A stretch of 64,000 bases of DNA, from positions 248,001 through 312,000 of the forward strand of contig CAVZKR010000002.1 in the NCBI GenBank assembly GCA_963775935.1, written 5' to 3'. This document shows positions 33,454-41,797 of the stretch, piece after piece. The DNA comes from JBBIPA01 sp963775935. Its GTDB lineage: Bacteria; Chloroflexota; Dehalococcoidia; GIF9; UBA5629. Below the pieces are notes generated by a model. That model saw nothing but the letters and a program-made list of their open reading frames with translations. It had not been told where the DNA came from and ran no database searches. The number at the start of each line of letters is the position of its first letter. Within the stretch, counting starts at the first letter, position 1. Position numbers and translations under genes: made by a program.

Positions 33454-34647
33454 ATCAAGAAATTCCGCCTTAAATCTTTGTTTACCGGGATGCTGCCCTT
33501 CTTCATCGCAGCACATTTCGGACACCATTTAGTTACGGCGTTGCCGATGCCCCTGATGCCCATGATTCGCAGTGAATTTGGGCTTGATTATACCCAGTCG
33601 GGTTTCGTGCTTTCGGCATTCAGTTTAGCGTATGGCATCGGACAGTTACCATCAGGTTGGCTTGCCGACCATATTGGAAGGCGCATCATGATTACTATAG
33701 GCATCCTGGGGGTGGCGGTTTGCGGGTTATTGATCGGTCTTTCCAGCACCTATATCATGATGATTGTTTTCATGGCATTGATGGGATTGCTGGGTGGTGG
33801 CTATCATCCGGCGGCATCGGCGGCGGTAGCCTCAACCGTCGAGCCTGAGAACCGTGGTTCAGCACTGGGATTTCATCTTATCGGCGGCAGCCTCAGTTAC
33901 TTTTTAGCTCCGCTGGCAGCAGTGGCAATCGCTACCGCTCTCGGTTGGCGCGGTCCTTTTGTAATACTGTCTATTATCGCTATTGCCTTTGGAGCTATAT
34001 TTTACGTATTAATGAGGCGCTTGCCTGGTCTCAATAAGGCAATGCAGAAGATGAGCGGCGGTGAACAGAGCCAGCCCGTAGAAAAACCCGGGCGTATCCG
34101 CCGTCTGGTAGTGTTTATTGTGCTCAGTTCATTCACCGGGGCTCTGCTATTCTCTATGGAATCGTTCATACCGATGTTCCTGGTTGACCGTTTCGGTGTG
34201 AGCAAGGAGGCAGGAGGCGCCTTTATCGCTATTTTCGCTTCTTCTGGTCTGTGGGCAAGTACCATGGGGGGCTATCTTGCTGACCGTTTTGGCAGAGTTC
34301 GGATGATACTGATATCGTGTTTTGCTATCGGTGTGCTTATTTATCTGGTCAACCTGACGCCTTTTGGCATTGCTATGGGCGCTCTCCTGGTGGTGCTTGG
34401 CATGTTTGCCTATATGAGAATGCCGATATCGGAATCATACATCATCATGAATACCTCGGAGAAGCGCCGCTCCACGATACTGGGCATCTATTTCTTTACC
34501 GCTATGGAAGGCTCGGGAGTGTTAATGCCGGTGCTCGGCTACATTATCGATACAATGGGTTTCTACACCTGCTATACCATCGTCGCTATTTGCGTGCTAG
34601 TAGTATCATTCGTCTGCTTCTTGTTGCTGCGTGGTAGCAACGATTAA
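33454..34647 (+). CDS. MFS transporter, second paralogue (AUC start)
   Basis: About 397 residues, closely related to the gene at 31125 along its length (GWLADHIGRRIMITIG, GGGYHPAASAAVAS, GGYLADRFGRVRMIL), so the two arose by duplication around the Fe-S gene. The start is taken as ATC 33454 (IKKFRLKSLFTGMLPFF). An in-frame TAA lies only 6 nt upstream, GAAAGG is at 9 nt, and the first residues match the paralogue. The TTG at 33478 or ATG just after lack a ribosome binding site. Transported substrate unknown. Confidence 0.85.
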   Translation: MKKFRLKSLFTGMLPFFIAAHFGHHLVTALPMPLMPMIRSEFGLDYTQSGFVLSAFSLAYGIGQLPSGWLADHIGRRIMITIGILGVAVCGLLIGLSSTYIMMIVFMALMGLLGGGYHPAASAAVASTVEPENRGSALGFHLIGGSLSYFLAPLAAVAIATALGWRGPFVILSIIAIAFGAIFYVLMRRLPGLNKAMQKMSGGEQSQPVEKPGRIRRLVVFIVLSSFTGALLFSMESFIPMFLVDRFGVSKEAGGAFIAIFASSGLWASTMGGYLADRFGRVRMILISCFAIGVLIYLVNLTPFGIAMGALLVVLGMFAYMRMPISESYIIMNTSEKRRSTILGIYFFTAMEGSGVLMPVLGYIIDTMGFYTCYTIVAICVLVVSFVCFLLLRGSND

Positions 34648-34666
34648 CGGCATCAGATTTTACGGC

Positions 34667-35383
34667 TTATGCCAGCTTAATATCGGAGTTCCCGTTGATC
34701 TCTTCCAGAAACTCCAATAAAATGGCACTCCTGAGGTCATTGCGACCTCTCAGCGGAGCCACGAACTTTCCCTTAATCCAGATGCGCTGTGGCTCGATAT
34801 GCACCAGTACGCGCGGATTGCTGGTAGCCTCCTCCAGGAATTTGGGATAGCCGCGTTTGAACATTTTGCCGGCTTCTGACACATAGGACTCATCGAGCTT
34901 CTTGATGATTCTCTCCAGCAGGGCGCTTGCCTTTTCCACGTTACTATCGCTGGTAATGGGGATACGTATTTCGTCAAATACATAATCACCTGGGATGGTC
35001 TCGAAATGAACCTTAGAGTAGTTTAATACAGGCTGGTCCAAAATCACCAGATTGGGTACGTAGAGCAGTCTGCCCGTAAGCTCGCCGCCAAGCTTCTCGT
35101 CTTCTCCGACCTCCTCCAAAGTTATATGGATGATACCCATATGGCGCACGTCGCCTTTAACATTGCCGATACGGATTCTATCACCGATATCAAAGATGCG
35201 GGTAAATGCGATGACAAAGAAGGCAATAAAGCTGGCAGTATATTTTTGCAAAGCCAGCGCCAGCCCCAAGGCGATAATAGGGACGTAGATGGCAACCTGC
35301 GGCACATAAATCGCTGCGACGACAGTCACCGCTATCAGCACTGCAATCGTCACTATGGTGATAGTTATAGTTAGTGCTCTCAT
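34667..35383 (-). CDS. MscS-like mechanosensitive channel
   Basis: A 238-residue protein of the small-conductance channel family. Two hydrophobic helices (about 2-25, 28-50) run into the pore-like ALALQKYTASFIAFFVIAF, then the beta domain with RIFDIGDRIRIGNVKGDVRHMG, then a mixed alpha/beta cytoplasmic part. ATG 35383 is chosen because the open frame upstream encodes no plausible membrane segment and crosses the perfect palindrome at 35483-35521. It probably releases ions or solutes on hypo-osmotic shock. Convergent with the second MFS gene. Confidence 0.82.
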   Translation of the reverse strand: MRALTITITIVTIAVLIAVTVVAAIYVPQVAIYVPIIALGLALALQKYTASFIAFFVIAFTRIFDIGDRIRIGNVKGDVRHMGIIHITLEEVGEDEKLGGELTGRLLYVPNLVILDQPVLNYSKVHFETIPGDYVFDEIRIPITSDSNVEKASALLERIIKKLDESYVSEAGKMFKRGYPKFLEEATSNPRVLVHIEPQRIWIKGKFVAPLRGRNDLRSAILLEFLEEINGNSDIKLA

Positions 35384-35482
35384 AGTTTTTTGTTGCTTCC
35401 GCCTATTTGCTTCTGTGGTAAGGTCTCCAGCCGAATAAGGGATATTATGATAGCACAATAGGCAATGCAATGCTAATACTAT

Positions 35483-35521
35483 CCCTTTTCTGTGGACAGA
35501 TGTTCTGTCCACAGAAAAGGG
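35483..35521. repeat. Perfect 18-bp palindrome with 3-nt loop
   Basis: CCCTTTTCTGTGGACAGA (35483-35500), TGT, TCTGTCCACAGAAAAGGG (35504-35521). No T-run follows on either strand, so it is not a standard terminator. It lies upstream of the MscS-like gene and may be a regulatory site, a cruciform or a short palindromic repeat element. Confidence 0.6.
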
Positions 35522-35601
35522 GATGGGCTCACAAAACATGGACTGCACCCTAATTATTTGGCTATCTGGGAATTGTTAAATAGTCTCTTTGCCGACTTCA
35601 A

Positions 35602-36012
35602 TTACTGAGGCCCGCTATTATTCAACCTTCTTTTCATTGTTTCAGTTTGCCCTACAACATGAGAAAGAGTAGATACTAGATATTGATTAAGGCTCACTCC
35701 TTCCCTTTCTGCTATTTGATCTAATTTTGAATGAAGACTTTTGGGTACCCGGATAATAAATTTACCACTATACCCCTTTTCAGTTTTTGGCAAAGGTATA
35801 GTTACACCATCTTCGTAGGCTGACTCTATCCATAATCGACGGGCATCTTCTATATTCTCGTAGGTTTCTTCAATTGTTTCGCCTTGCGAAAAGCATCCCG
35901 GTAATTCTTTTACCTCAGCCACATAACCTCCATCTATATCAGGAGTAATAGTAATGGGATATTTGAGGTTAAGATAATAATCAAGAGGCTTCTGTTCAAT
36001 GACCTTTTCCAT
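35602..36012 (-). CDS. hicB: HicB-type antitoxin
   Basis: A 136-residue antitoxin. The N-terminal HicB fold (YPITITPDIDGGYVAEVKELPGCFSQGETIEET) is the toxin-neutralising half. The C-terminal ribbon-helix-helix segment (GKFIIRVPKSLHSKLDQIAEREGVSLNQYL) is expected to bind the operon's promoter. Encoded directly after hicA with a 1-bp gap, in the usual toxin-first order. Lies just outside the left boundary of the 22.7-kb island. Confidence 0.9.
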   Translation of the reverse strand: MEKVIEQKPLDYYLNLKYPITITPDIDGGYVAEVKELPGCFSQGETIEETYENIEDARRLWIESAYEDGVTIPLPKTEKGYSGKFIIRVPKSLHSKLDQIAEREGVSLNQYLVSTLSHVVGQTETMKRRLNNSGPQ

Positions 36013-36013
36013 A

Positions 36014-36250
36014 TCAATCCTCCAAGTTTAATTTTTTAATTATTTTATCTACATATCCAGATTTGAGATATTTTGTATTTTTGGGAATAATTATTGTTAT
36101 TGGGGTATCGCCCTTCTTATGATAAGTCTTATGACTGCCACTACTTTTGTGAATCCTGTAGCCGTATATTGTGAGCAGTTTATTGCAATCCTCTACGGTG
36201 ATATTCTTCTTGCTAAGAATTCTCCTTATTAGTTTTTCCTTGCTGCCCAT
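36014..36250 (-). CDS. hicA: HicA-type mRNA interferase toxin
   Basis: A 78-residue dsRBD-like toxin with the catalytic His in HKSSGSHKTYHKKG and the C-terminal YLKSGYVDKIIKKLNL. HicA cleaves mRNA independently of ribosomes until bound by HicB. The start ATG at 36250 follows closely on the tRNA-Gly repeat at 36339-36396. The pair could stabilise the region, but it lies outside the direct repeats. Confidence 0.9.
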   Translation of the reverse strand: MGSKEKLIRRILSKKNITVEDCNKLLTIYGYRIHKSSGSHKTYHKKGDTPITIIIPKNTKYLKSGYVDKIIKKLNLED

Positions 36251-36338
36251 GAAAATATGATACTGTATATAGTATCATTTGTCAATTGACTTTGGGCAGG
36301 TTGTCTAATAATGAATAAATCCGTCGCGTTAACCAGAA

Positions 36339-36396
36339 TTTGAATCTATGGAGCGGGAGACGGGGTTCGAACCCGCGACAGCCTGCTTGGAAGGCA
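36339..36396 (-). repeat. att-like repeat, left: tRNA-Gly(TCC) 3' half
   Basis: On the reverse strand it reads from within the anticodon arm: TGCCTTCCAAGCAGGC (anticodon TCC), variable CTGTC, T-arm GCGGG-TTCGAAC-CCCGT, acceptor CTCCCGC, T and encoded CCA, then ATAGATTCAAA. The 5' half of the tRNA is missing, so no tRNA is called. One mismatch to the right copy (36359 G, 59059 A). Confidence 0.85.
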
Positions 36397-36872
36397 CGAC
36401 TTTATGTGGACCCTATTTTGAGCTCTTTTTGAACCTGAGAAGTTTTAAAAAACCGCCTCTTTTTTAACTAAGCAGGTTATCGGCCTTTTTCTCACCTCTC
36501 ACTACTTGCTTGACTCATTTTAACATACTTGCCTGATCAACAACTACTATTGTTCGTGATATTAAATATAGAATATTACTACTAAATAAACATCGGGATG
36601 TCAGTTACTTGCTAACGTTGCTTCAGTACCATTTTGTCTCTAGCTACAATTATCAAGAAGTCATATCCTGAGGATAAGCAATATTTTGAAGTGTTGATGA
36701 AGGTGGGGGGAGGCCCCATCTCTCCCTTATATTCGATAGAGCGGAATGAATTTTCTTCCGGATACATTCTCCGTGATAGTTAGTTCGGTATTATACTAAC
36801 CGCTAACATTGTCTCTTAGCGATAGTAAGATGGTCTACAGGTACCAGTTTTTTTCATCCCTGGTATATCCTG
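36397..36872. other. Intergenic, left end of the island
   Basis: About 475 bp without a supported gene. It is AT-rich with runs such as CCGCCTCTTTTTTAAC (36455-36470) that may act in termination of the leftward array. No integrase remnant was found at this end. Confidence 0.5.
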
Positions 36873-38933
36873 TTACTTCCTCGTAATAATGTAATTATTA
36901 TAGTCATCAACCTGGCACTGGTAGTTATGAGGAATAACTACAGTGGTTGTAGGTACTTCTATGATTGCCGGACCGAATATGGAATTATTAGCCTTTAATT
37001 TTTCGCTATCATATACCGGCGTTTCAATGTAATCACCACTAAAAAGGCACTTCCTTGTCCTCTTTAACGCCTTTGAGGGGTCATTTGTCCCCTTTGATAT
37101 TTTCACAAGATCAAGTTTTTCCCCCTTTAACCTGGCTATGATGCGCAGATTACGAATTTCAATCGGGACCCATGACAAGTTAAAAGTATAAAGATCTTCA
37201 TGCTTTCCATGAAACGTATTTGCCAATTGTTTTAAATCTTCTGGAATTATATCTCTTGCCGGTAACTCTATCTCAACCTCGTGATATTGCCCCTGGTAGA
37301 GAAGGTCTACCGACTTGGTAATTATCAGGTCTTCCTTTGGAGCTTTGAATGCCCTGAGATCAGATAAAGCCTCTTCCAGCATTTCCTGATACAGGGAGTT
37401 GATTTCATCAGCTCTAGCGGTACTCAGCTGGCGGAGATAAGAACGAAGGTAATCCCTGCCTATATCCAAGGTAAACATACTCCAGGCACAAAACGAAGAT
37501 GTATAGTTGGGTACGATAACCTTTTTACAGCTTAATAACTCTGACCAGAATGCCCCACACATGGGACCACCACCACCACAAGCTACCAGGCTGAAATCTC
37601 TGATATCATAGCCCATTCTCGTTGAAATACGGGATATCTCATCAGCCATGTTGGAATTAACGGTAGTAAAAACAGCCTGCGCTGCTTCCTCGACTGATGC
37701 CTTCATGTGGGCAGCAATTTCTTTTACTGCTTTTCTCGCTAACTCCATACTCAAGGGCACCTTGCCACCACAAAAGAAATCAGTTGGCAAGTAGCCCAGG
37801 ACTACAGCCGCATCAGTGACAGTAGGCTTAGTGCCACCTTTATTATAGCAGGTTGGACCCGGGTCAGCCCCAGCACTTTGAGGTCCCACCCGAAGCAATC
37901 CAAGGGAGTCGAACCATGCTATACTACCGCCGCCGGCGCCGATGCTGCTGACATCCGCCACTTTAATTCCAATTCTGTCATCCTTTAACCACTGACCCGC
38001 AGTCAGCACGACCTCACTGTTTTTGATGATAGCCGCATCCAGAGTGGTGCCACCCATATCCGCAGTAATCATATTGGGTTCATGGACAAACTTGCCTAAA
38101 TACGCTGCACCTGGCGGTGCCGCTGCCGGACCAGAACCAAATAGATAGACCGGCTTTCTCATGATCGCTGACACCGATTGCGTAAATTGATTCGCTTGCA
38201 TTATCAGGAGCTGGCCTTTAAAGCCAGTTTCTCTTAACTTTTTCTCAAAACTTATCAAATATCTGGAGACAATAGGTCCGACAGAGGCACTGATAACGCA
38301 GGTGCTTTCCCTCTCGTATTCACCCATCTTGGGTAAAATATCACTGGAGAAGGTAACAAATATTCCTTCAAGCTCTCGCCCACAGATTTCAGCAGCTTTT
38401 CTTTCGTTCTCAGGATTGGCATATGAGTTAATGAAACATATCGCTACTGCCTCGATCTTTTCCTTTCTCAGCGTACCAATGACACTCTTTAGTTCCTCCT
38501 CGTTAACAGGTTTGGTTATTTTTCCGGTATAAAGGGTTTCTTCATCTAATGAAAACCTGAGATAACGGGGTACAATTGGCTCATACGGGGGGATGAAGGC
38601 TTCGTACATGGAGTGCGTTTCAATTTTAAGAGCGCGGCGGGTCTCAATAATATCTCTAAATCCCCTGGTGGTAATCATCGCTGTCTTGGCCACATTTCTG
38701 GTTACCAGGGCATTGGTGGCAATAGTGGTACCATGAACTATTAGCTCAATTTTGCTCACGAACTTACTGAAAGGCTGTTTATAAGCTTCCGCAGCTTCTC
38801 TTAATGCGTTCATTACCCCTTCGGAGAAATCATGAGGTGTGGTCTGGACTTTATATTCAGAAATTCTCCCTTCATTATCAATTAATACCAAGTCGGTAAA
38901 AGTCCCACCGACATCCACGCAAAGTTTGAACAT
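36873..38933 (-). CDS. hyuA: Hydantoinase/oxoprolinase family subunit A
   Basis: A 686-residue ATP-dependent enzyme subunit of the ASKHA fold. Phosphate-binding VDVGGTFTDLVLID lies at the N-terminus, VHGTTIATNAL follows, and the second half has ITADMGGTTLDAAI, GAGGGSIAWFD and GPQSAGADPGPTCY, all standard for HyuA, 5-oxoprolinase and acetone/acetophenone carboxylase subunits. Its partner HyuB is encoded in the same array at 47263-49011 but is not adjacent. Last gene of the leftward array, 13 bp after the first alpha subunit gene; RBS AAAGGAG. It could hydrolyse a cyclic amide or carboxylate a ketone or phenol; the family alone does not decide. Confidence 0.9.
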   Translation of the reverse strand: MFKLCVDVGGTFTDLVLIDNEGRISEYKVQTTPHDFSEGVMNALREAAEAYKQPFSKFVSKIELIVHGTTIATNALVTRNVAKTAMITTRGFRDIIETRRALKIETHSMYEAFIPPYEPIVPRYLRFSLDEETLYTGKITKPVNEEELKSVIGTLRKEKIEAVAICFINSYANPENERKAAEICGRELEGIFVTFSSDILPKMGEYERESTCVISASVGPIVSRYLISFEKKLRETGFKGQLLIMQANQFTQSVSAIMRKPVYLFGSGPAAAPPGAAYLGKFVHEPNMITADMGGTTLDAAIIKNSEVVLTAGQWLKDDRIGIKVADVSSIGAGGGSIAWFDSLGLLRVGPQSAGADPGPTCYNKGGTKPTVTDAAVVLGYLPTDFFCGGKVPLSMELARKAVKEIAAHMKASVEEAAQAVFTTVNSNMADEISRISTRMGYDIRDFSLVACGGGGPMCGAFWSELLSCKKVIVPNYTSSFCAWSMFTLDIGRDYLRSYLRQLSTARADEINSLYQEMLEEALSDLRAFKAPKEDLIITKSVDLLYQGQYHEVEIELPARDIIPEDLKQLANTFHGKHEDLYTFNLSWVPIEIRNLRIIARLKGEKLDLVKISKGTNDPSKALKRTRKCLFSGDYIETPVYDSEKLKANNSIFGPAIIEVPTTTVVIPHNYQCQVDDYNNYIITRK

Positions 38934-38946
38934 CTCTATCGCTCCT

Positions 38947-41628
38947 TTATCTCATCCCTTTTTGCATCACTCTTTCAAACCGCAGACCAGAGGCTTGGTC
39001 ATATGGTCGGTTAAATGCTTCAGGATATTTTCTTCTCAGTTCGTCCAGGTTGGCCTTCTCTATCTCTACGAGAAAGCCAGAGACAACCATTCCGGTAGCA
39101 TTCTTAGAGACGGTCTTATGTGGTGTGATGGTGTTAATGGCGCCACCCCGGTCGAGTTCCCCGGGAACAATAGGGTCATACCGGGAACCGTGATCCACGT
39201 TGACGGCGCCGGGCATAATTCTCTCCGTAACATAAGCCCCGACCAGGACACAACCCCTTTCATTAAAGACCTTAACGACGTCGCCATTTTTAATGCCCCT
39301 TTTGGCGGCATCTGACGAGCTAATCCAGATAGGCTCATACAGGTAGCCATCAGGGCCCTTCACTTTACCGGTGGCAATCTCATGGAACCAGTCAACATCA
39401 TCAAGGTTGGCATGTACTCGCCACTTCGGGTGGTTGGTTATGCAGAGCAGGGAATACTTACTGATCCTCTCGCTAGAGATTCTCTCATCGTGGCTTTCGC
39501 TTTTTTCAATCCAGTGCGGCACCGGCGGCCTTTCCTTATCATCGGGAAAGTACCTGGCTAAGTTCCCGGAATAGAACTCTATTTTGCCTGACGGCGTCTT
39601 TAAAGGATATTTATTCGGGTCGTTGTAAAAGTTTTCTGTAAACGGCTTGTCCGGCTTCCAGTCCGGGTTGGATGGGATGACAAAGTATTGCCTCTCTTTT
39701 AATTGGGCATAATTGATAAGGGGTGATACTCGTGAATTATCAAAGCCATACTTTATCCATTCATCGACGGACTTGCCCTCCGTGACCTTATCCCTCAAGC
39801 CAAGTTTCTCAGCAATCATGCAGACTATCTCATAGTCACTCTTGGACTCGCCAATCGGTTCAATACACTGTTCTTCAAGTATGATGGTTTCAAATTGTTC
39901 GTAGCTGACTGATATATCTCTTTCTTCAAATTTGGTATTGGCCGGCAGGATGATGTCAGCAAAGATGCAGTCGTTCTCCAGCCATGGGTGTTGGGCTAAC
40001 ATGAATTCAATCTTTGGGCTCTGGTAGGCTCTGGCGATACTATTGCTGTCGTTCCAGCAGGTCATCAGACAGGGTGTATCGGTCCAGATCATATGTATTT
40101 CCGAGCAGCCCTTAGCAGGATAGGTATATTTCTGAAACTGATCTTCGAGCGGCTCCGACCATAGAGCGGTGCCGTACCAGCTGATAGGTGGATGCAAGAG
40201 GGCATCGTGAATGAGATCTTTAGGAATAACCTGGAGAATTATTTTGTTGGGTGCATCGTCTGTTGGCTTGGGAATTGGAGGAACAGACCAGCCAGGCGGG
40301 TTCCATGAATCGACAATGTCGGGAATGCGTTTCCCGTGGAACTCAGAAGCTTGCTGCACCGCCCAGAATCCACGATAAGCCGCCTGAGGGCTTGGCATCG
40401 CCTTGGCCCTGGGCGGATGCCACATGATTTCCCCATGCGTAATATGGTGGACTCCCGGTTTGCCCAGCCCTTGCATAGCCAGCAGCAGGACATGCAGTCG
40501 GGCCGGCTCACTTGAAAACGGCCCCCTCAGAGAGCCCCCACCCCCCCCAAATATTGATGTCCTTTTTGAAGCCCAGTAACGGGCTAAAGCTTTTATAATC
40601 CGGGTCGGCACTGCGCATTTCGCCGATGCCCAATTGGGCGTCTTAGCTATGCCGTCTTCCTTGCCTAAAACGTATTCGGCAAACTTATCGAAACCAACGG
40701 TATGCGTGGCCACATACTCTTTATCATAGGTGCCTTCCATAATCCAGACATAAGCTATGGCCAGCTGCAAAGCCGCATCTGTATTGGGCAATATGGGTAT
40801 CCATTTATCAGCGTGAAGAGCTGCTCCGTAATTCAAGTCAGGACAGATGAATATCTGTTTGATACCAAGCTCAGTAAACCAGTAAGCCCACCGGCTGGAC
40901 TCCTGGCCCGCGAATCCCCAGGACGTAGTTTCCGGGTCAGCCCCCCAGCATAGGATAAGCTCGGTATTCTCGGCTATACCCGGGACCACGTTGGCCGGGT
41001 TCTCCCTGCCTATCGGCTCCATGCCCCAGGCGTGTTTAGCCCCCCAGTACCACCCCTCCCAGCTATCCGGATTCCGGGTCTGTAATGTATAACCCCCCAG
41101 ATGGTTTAAAAGCAGAGTATTGCAGGCATGGGCGGGATGGACAATCTTCGTCTCACCATGCCCATCAGCCTGAGCCAGTATGGCAGACGGACCATATTTT
41201 TTAATCACCCTTTTTAGCTCGCTGGCTACTATTTCTGTAGCCTCATCCCAGGAGATTCTGACATAACCACTCTTACCCCTGTTCTCGGGATGTCGTTCTC
41301 CACCAGGGTTCCAGTCAACTCTCTTCAGAGGATATAAAATACGGTTGTGAGAATAAACACGCTTTTTATAACCCAGACTGTGAGGGGGCAACAACGCCTG
41401 CATACGTGGTTGAAAGACCTTGCCGTGGGCCTCAACTATCCAGGGATTAAGTTCTTGGGGATGTTGTTTCCAATCATAATGTAGGGGTCTAATCCTGGTA
41501 ATTCTGCCGTTATTAACATCAACCATAGCCGCATTTCCCCCGGTGCCTGTCTCGGAAAGCATGCTTAATGTCTTGATATGCGTCTTTTCATTGTCAGATT
41601 CCTTTTTATTTTGCCGGTTTCCTACCAA
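38947..41628 (-). CDS. Transhydroxylase-like molybdopterin enzyme, alpha subunit 1
   Basis: An 893-residue DMSO-reductase-family protein that, like pyrogallol:phloroglucinol transhydroxylase, has no N-terminal Fe-S cysteine set. Asp188-Ser189-Trp190 in RNPDSWEGWYWG corresponds to the Mo-ligating Ser segment of that enzyme, and His157 (ADGHGETK) to its active-site His. TLQ, FICPDLNYGAALHADKWIPILPNTD and the C-terminal IMPGAVNVDHGSRYDPIVPGELDRGG complete the Moco domains. Start TTG 41628 with GGAGGG upstream. No beta subunit is adjacent; it may share the one at 46323. Cytoplasmic. Substrate probably a hydroxylated ring compound, by homology only. Confidence 0.85.
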   Translation of the reverse strand: MVGNRQNKKESDNEKTHIKTLSMLSETGTGGNAAMVDVNNGRITRIRPLHYDWKQHPQELNPWIVEAHGKVFQPRMQALLPPHSLGYKKRVYSHNRILYPLKRVDWNPGGERHPENRGKSGYVRISWDEATEIVASELKRVIKKYGPSAILAQADGHGETKIVHPAHACNTLLLNHLGGYTLQTRNPDSWEGWYWGAKHAWGMEPIGRENPANVVPGIAENTELILCWGADPETTSWGFAGQESSRWAYWFTELGIKQIFICPDLNYGAALHADKWIPILPNTDAALQLAIAYVWIMEGTYDKEYVATHTVGFDKFAEYVLGKEDGIAKTPNWASAKCAVPTRIIKALARYWASKRTSIFGGGGGSLRGPFSSEPARLHVLLLAMQGLGKPGVHHITHGEIMWHPPRAKAMPSPQAAYRGFWAVQQASEFHGKRIPDIVDSWNPPGWSVPPIPKPTDDAPNKIILQVIPKDLIHDALLHPPISWYGTALWSEPLEDQFQKYTYPAKGCSEIHMIWTDTPCLMTCWNDSNSIARAYQSPKIEFMLAQHPWLENDCIFADIILPANTKFEERDISVSYEQFETIILEEQCIEPIGESKSDYEIVCMIAEKLGLRDKVTEGKSVDEWIKYGFDNSRVSPLINYAQLKERQYFVIPSNPDWKPDKPFTENFYNDPNKYPLKTPSGKIEFYSGNLARYFPDDKERPPVPHWIEKSESHDERISSERISKYSLLCITNHPKWRVHANLDDVDWFHEIATGKVKGPDGYLYEPIWISSSDAAKRGIKNGDVVKVFNERGCVLVGAYVTERIMPGAVNVDHGSRYDPIVPGELDRGGAINTITPHKTVSKNATGMVVSGFLVEIEKANLDELRRKYPEAFNRPYDQASGLRFERVMQKGMR

Positions 41629-41797
41629 ATTTATCCCTCCTCCATATTACAAAATAAATGGCTAAAACTGGTTTAGACCTTTGTTGTTGCTTCACTTAAT
41701 CCACCTTTGTATCGTGCTCCTTGCAGCAATTTACCGGATATGCCTATTCTACGGCCTTATTCAAATTAAAATCAGGTATTACTATTCTCCATCCTCT

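Noticed and set aside
35384..35548. N-terminal extension of the MscS-like protein
   Set aside because: The extension would run through the perfect palindrome and has no membrane-like or conserved sequence. The ATG at 35383 gives a normal family N-terminus.
36339..36396. A functional tRNA-Gly gene at either island end
   Set aside because: The D-arm, 5' acceptor strand and part of the anticodon stem are missing in both copies.
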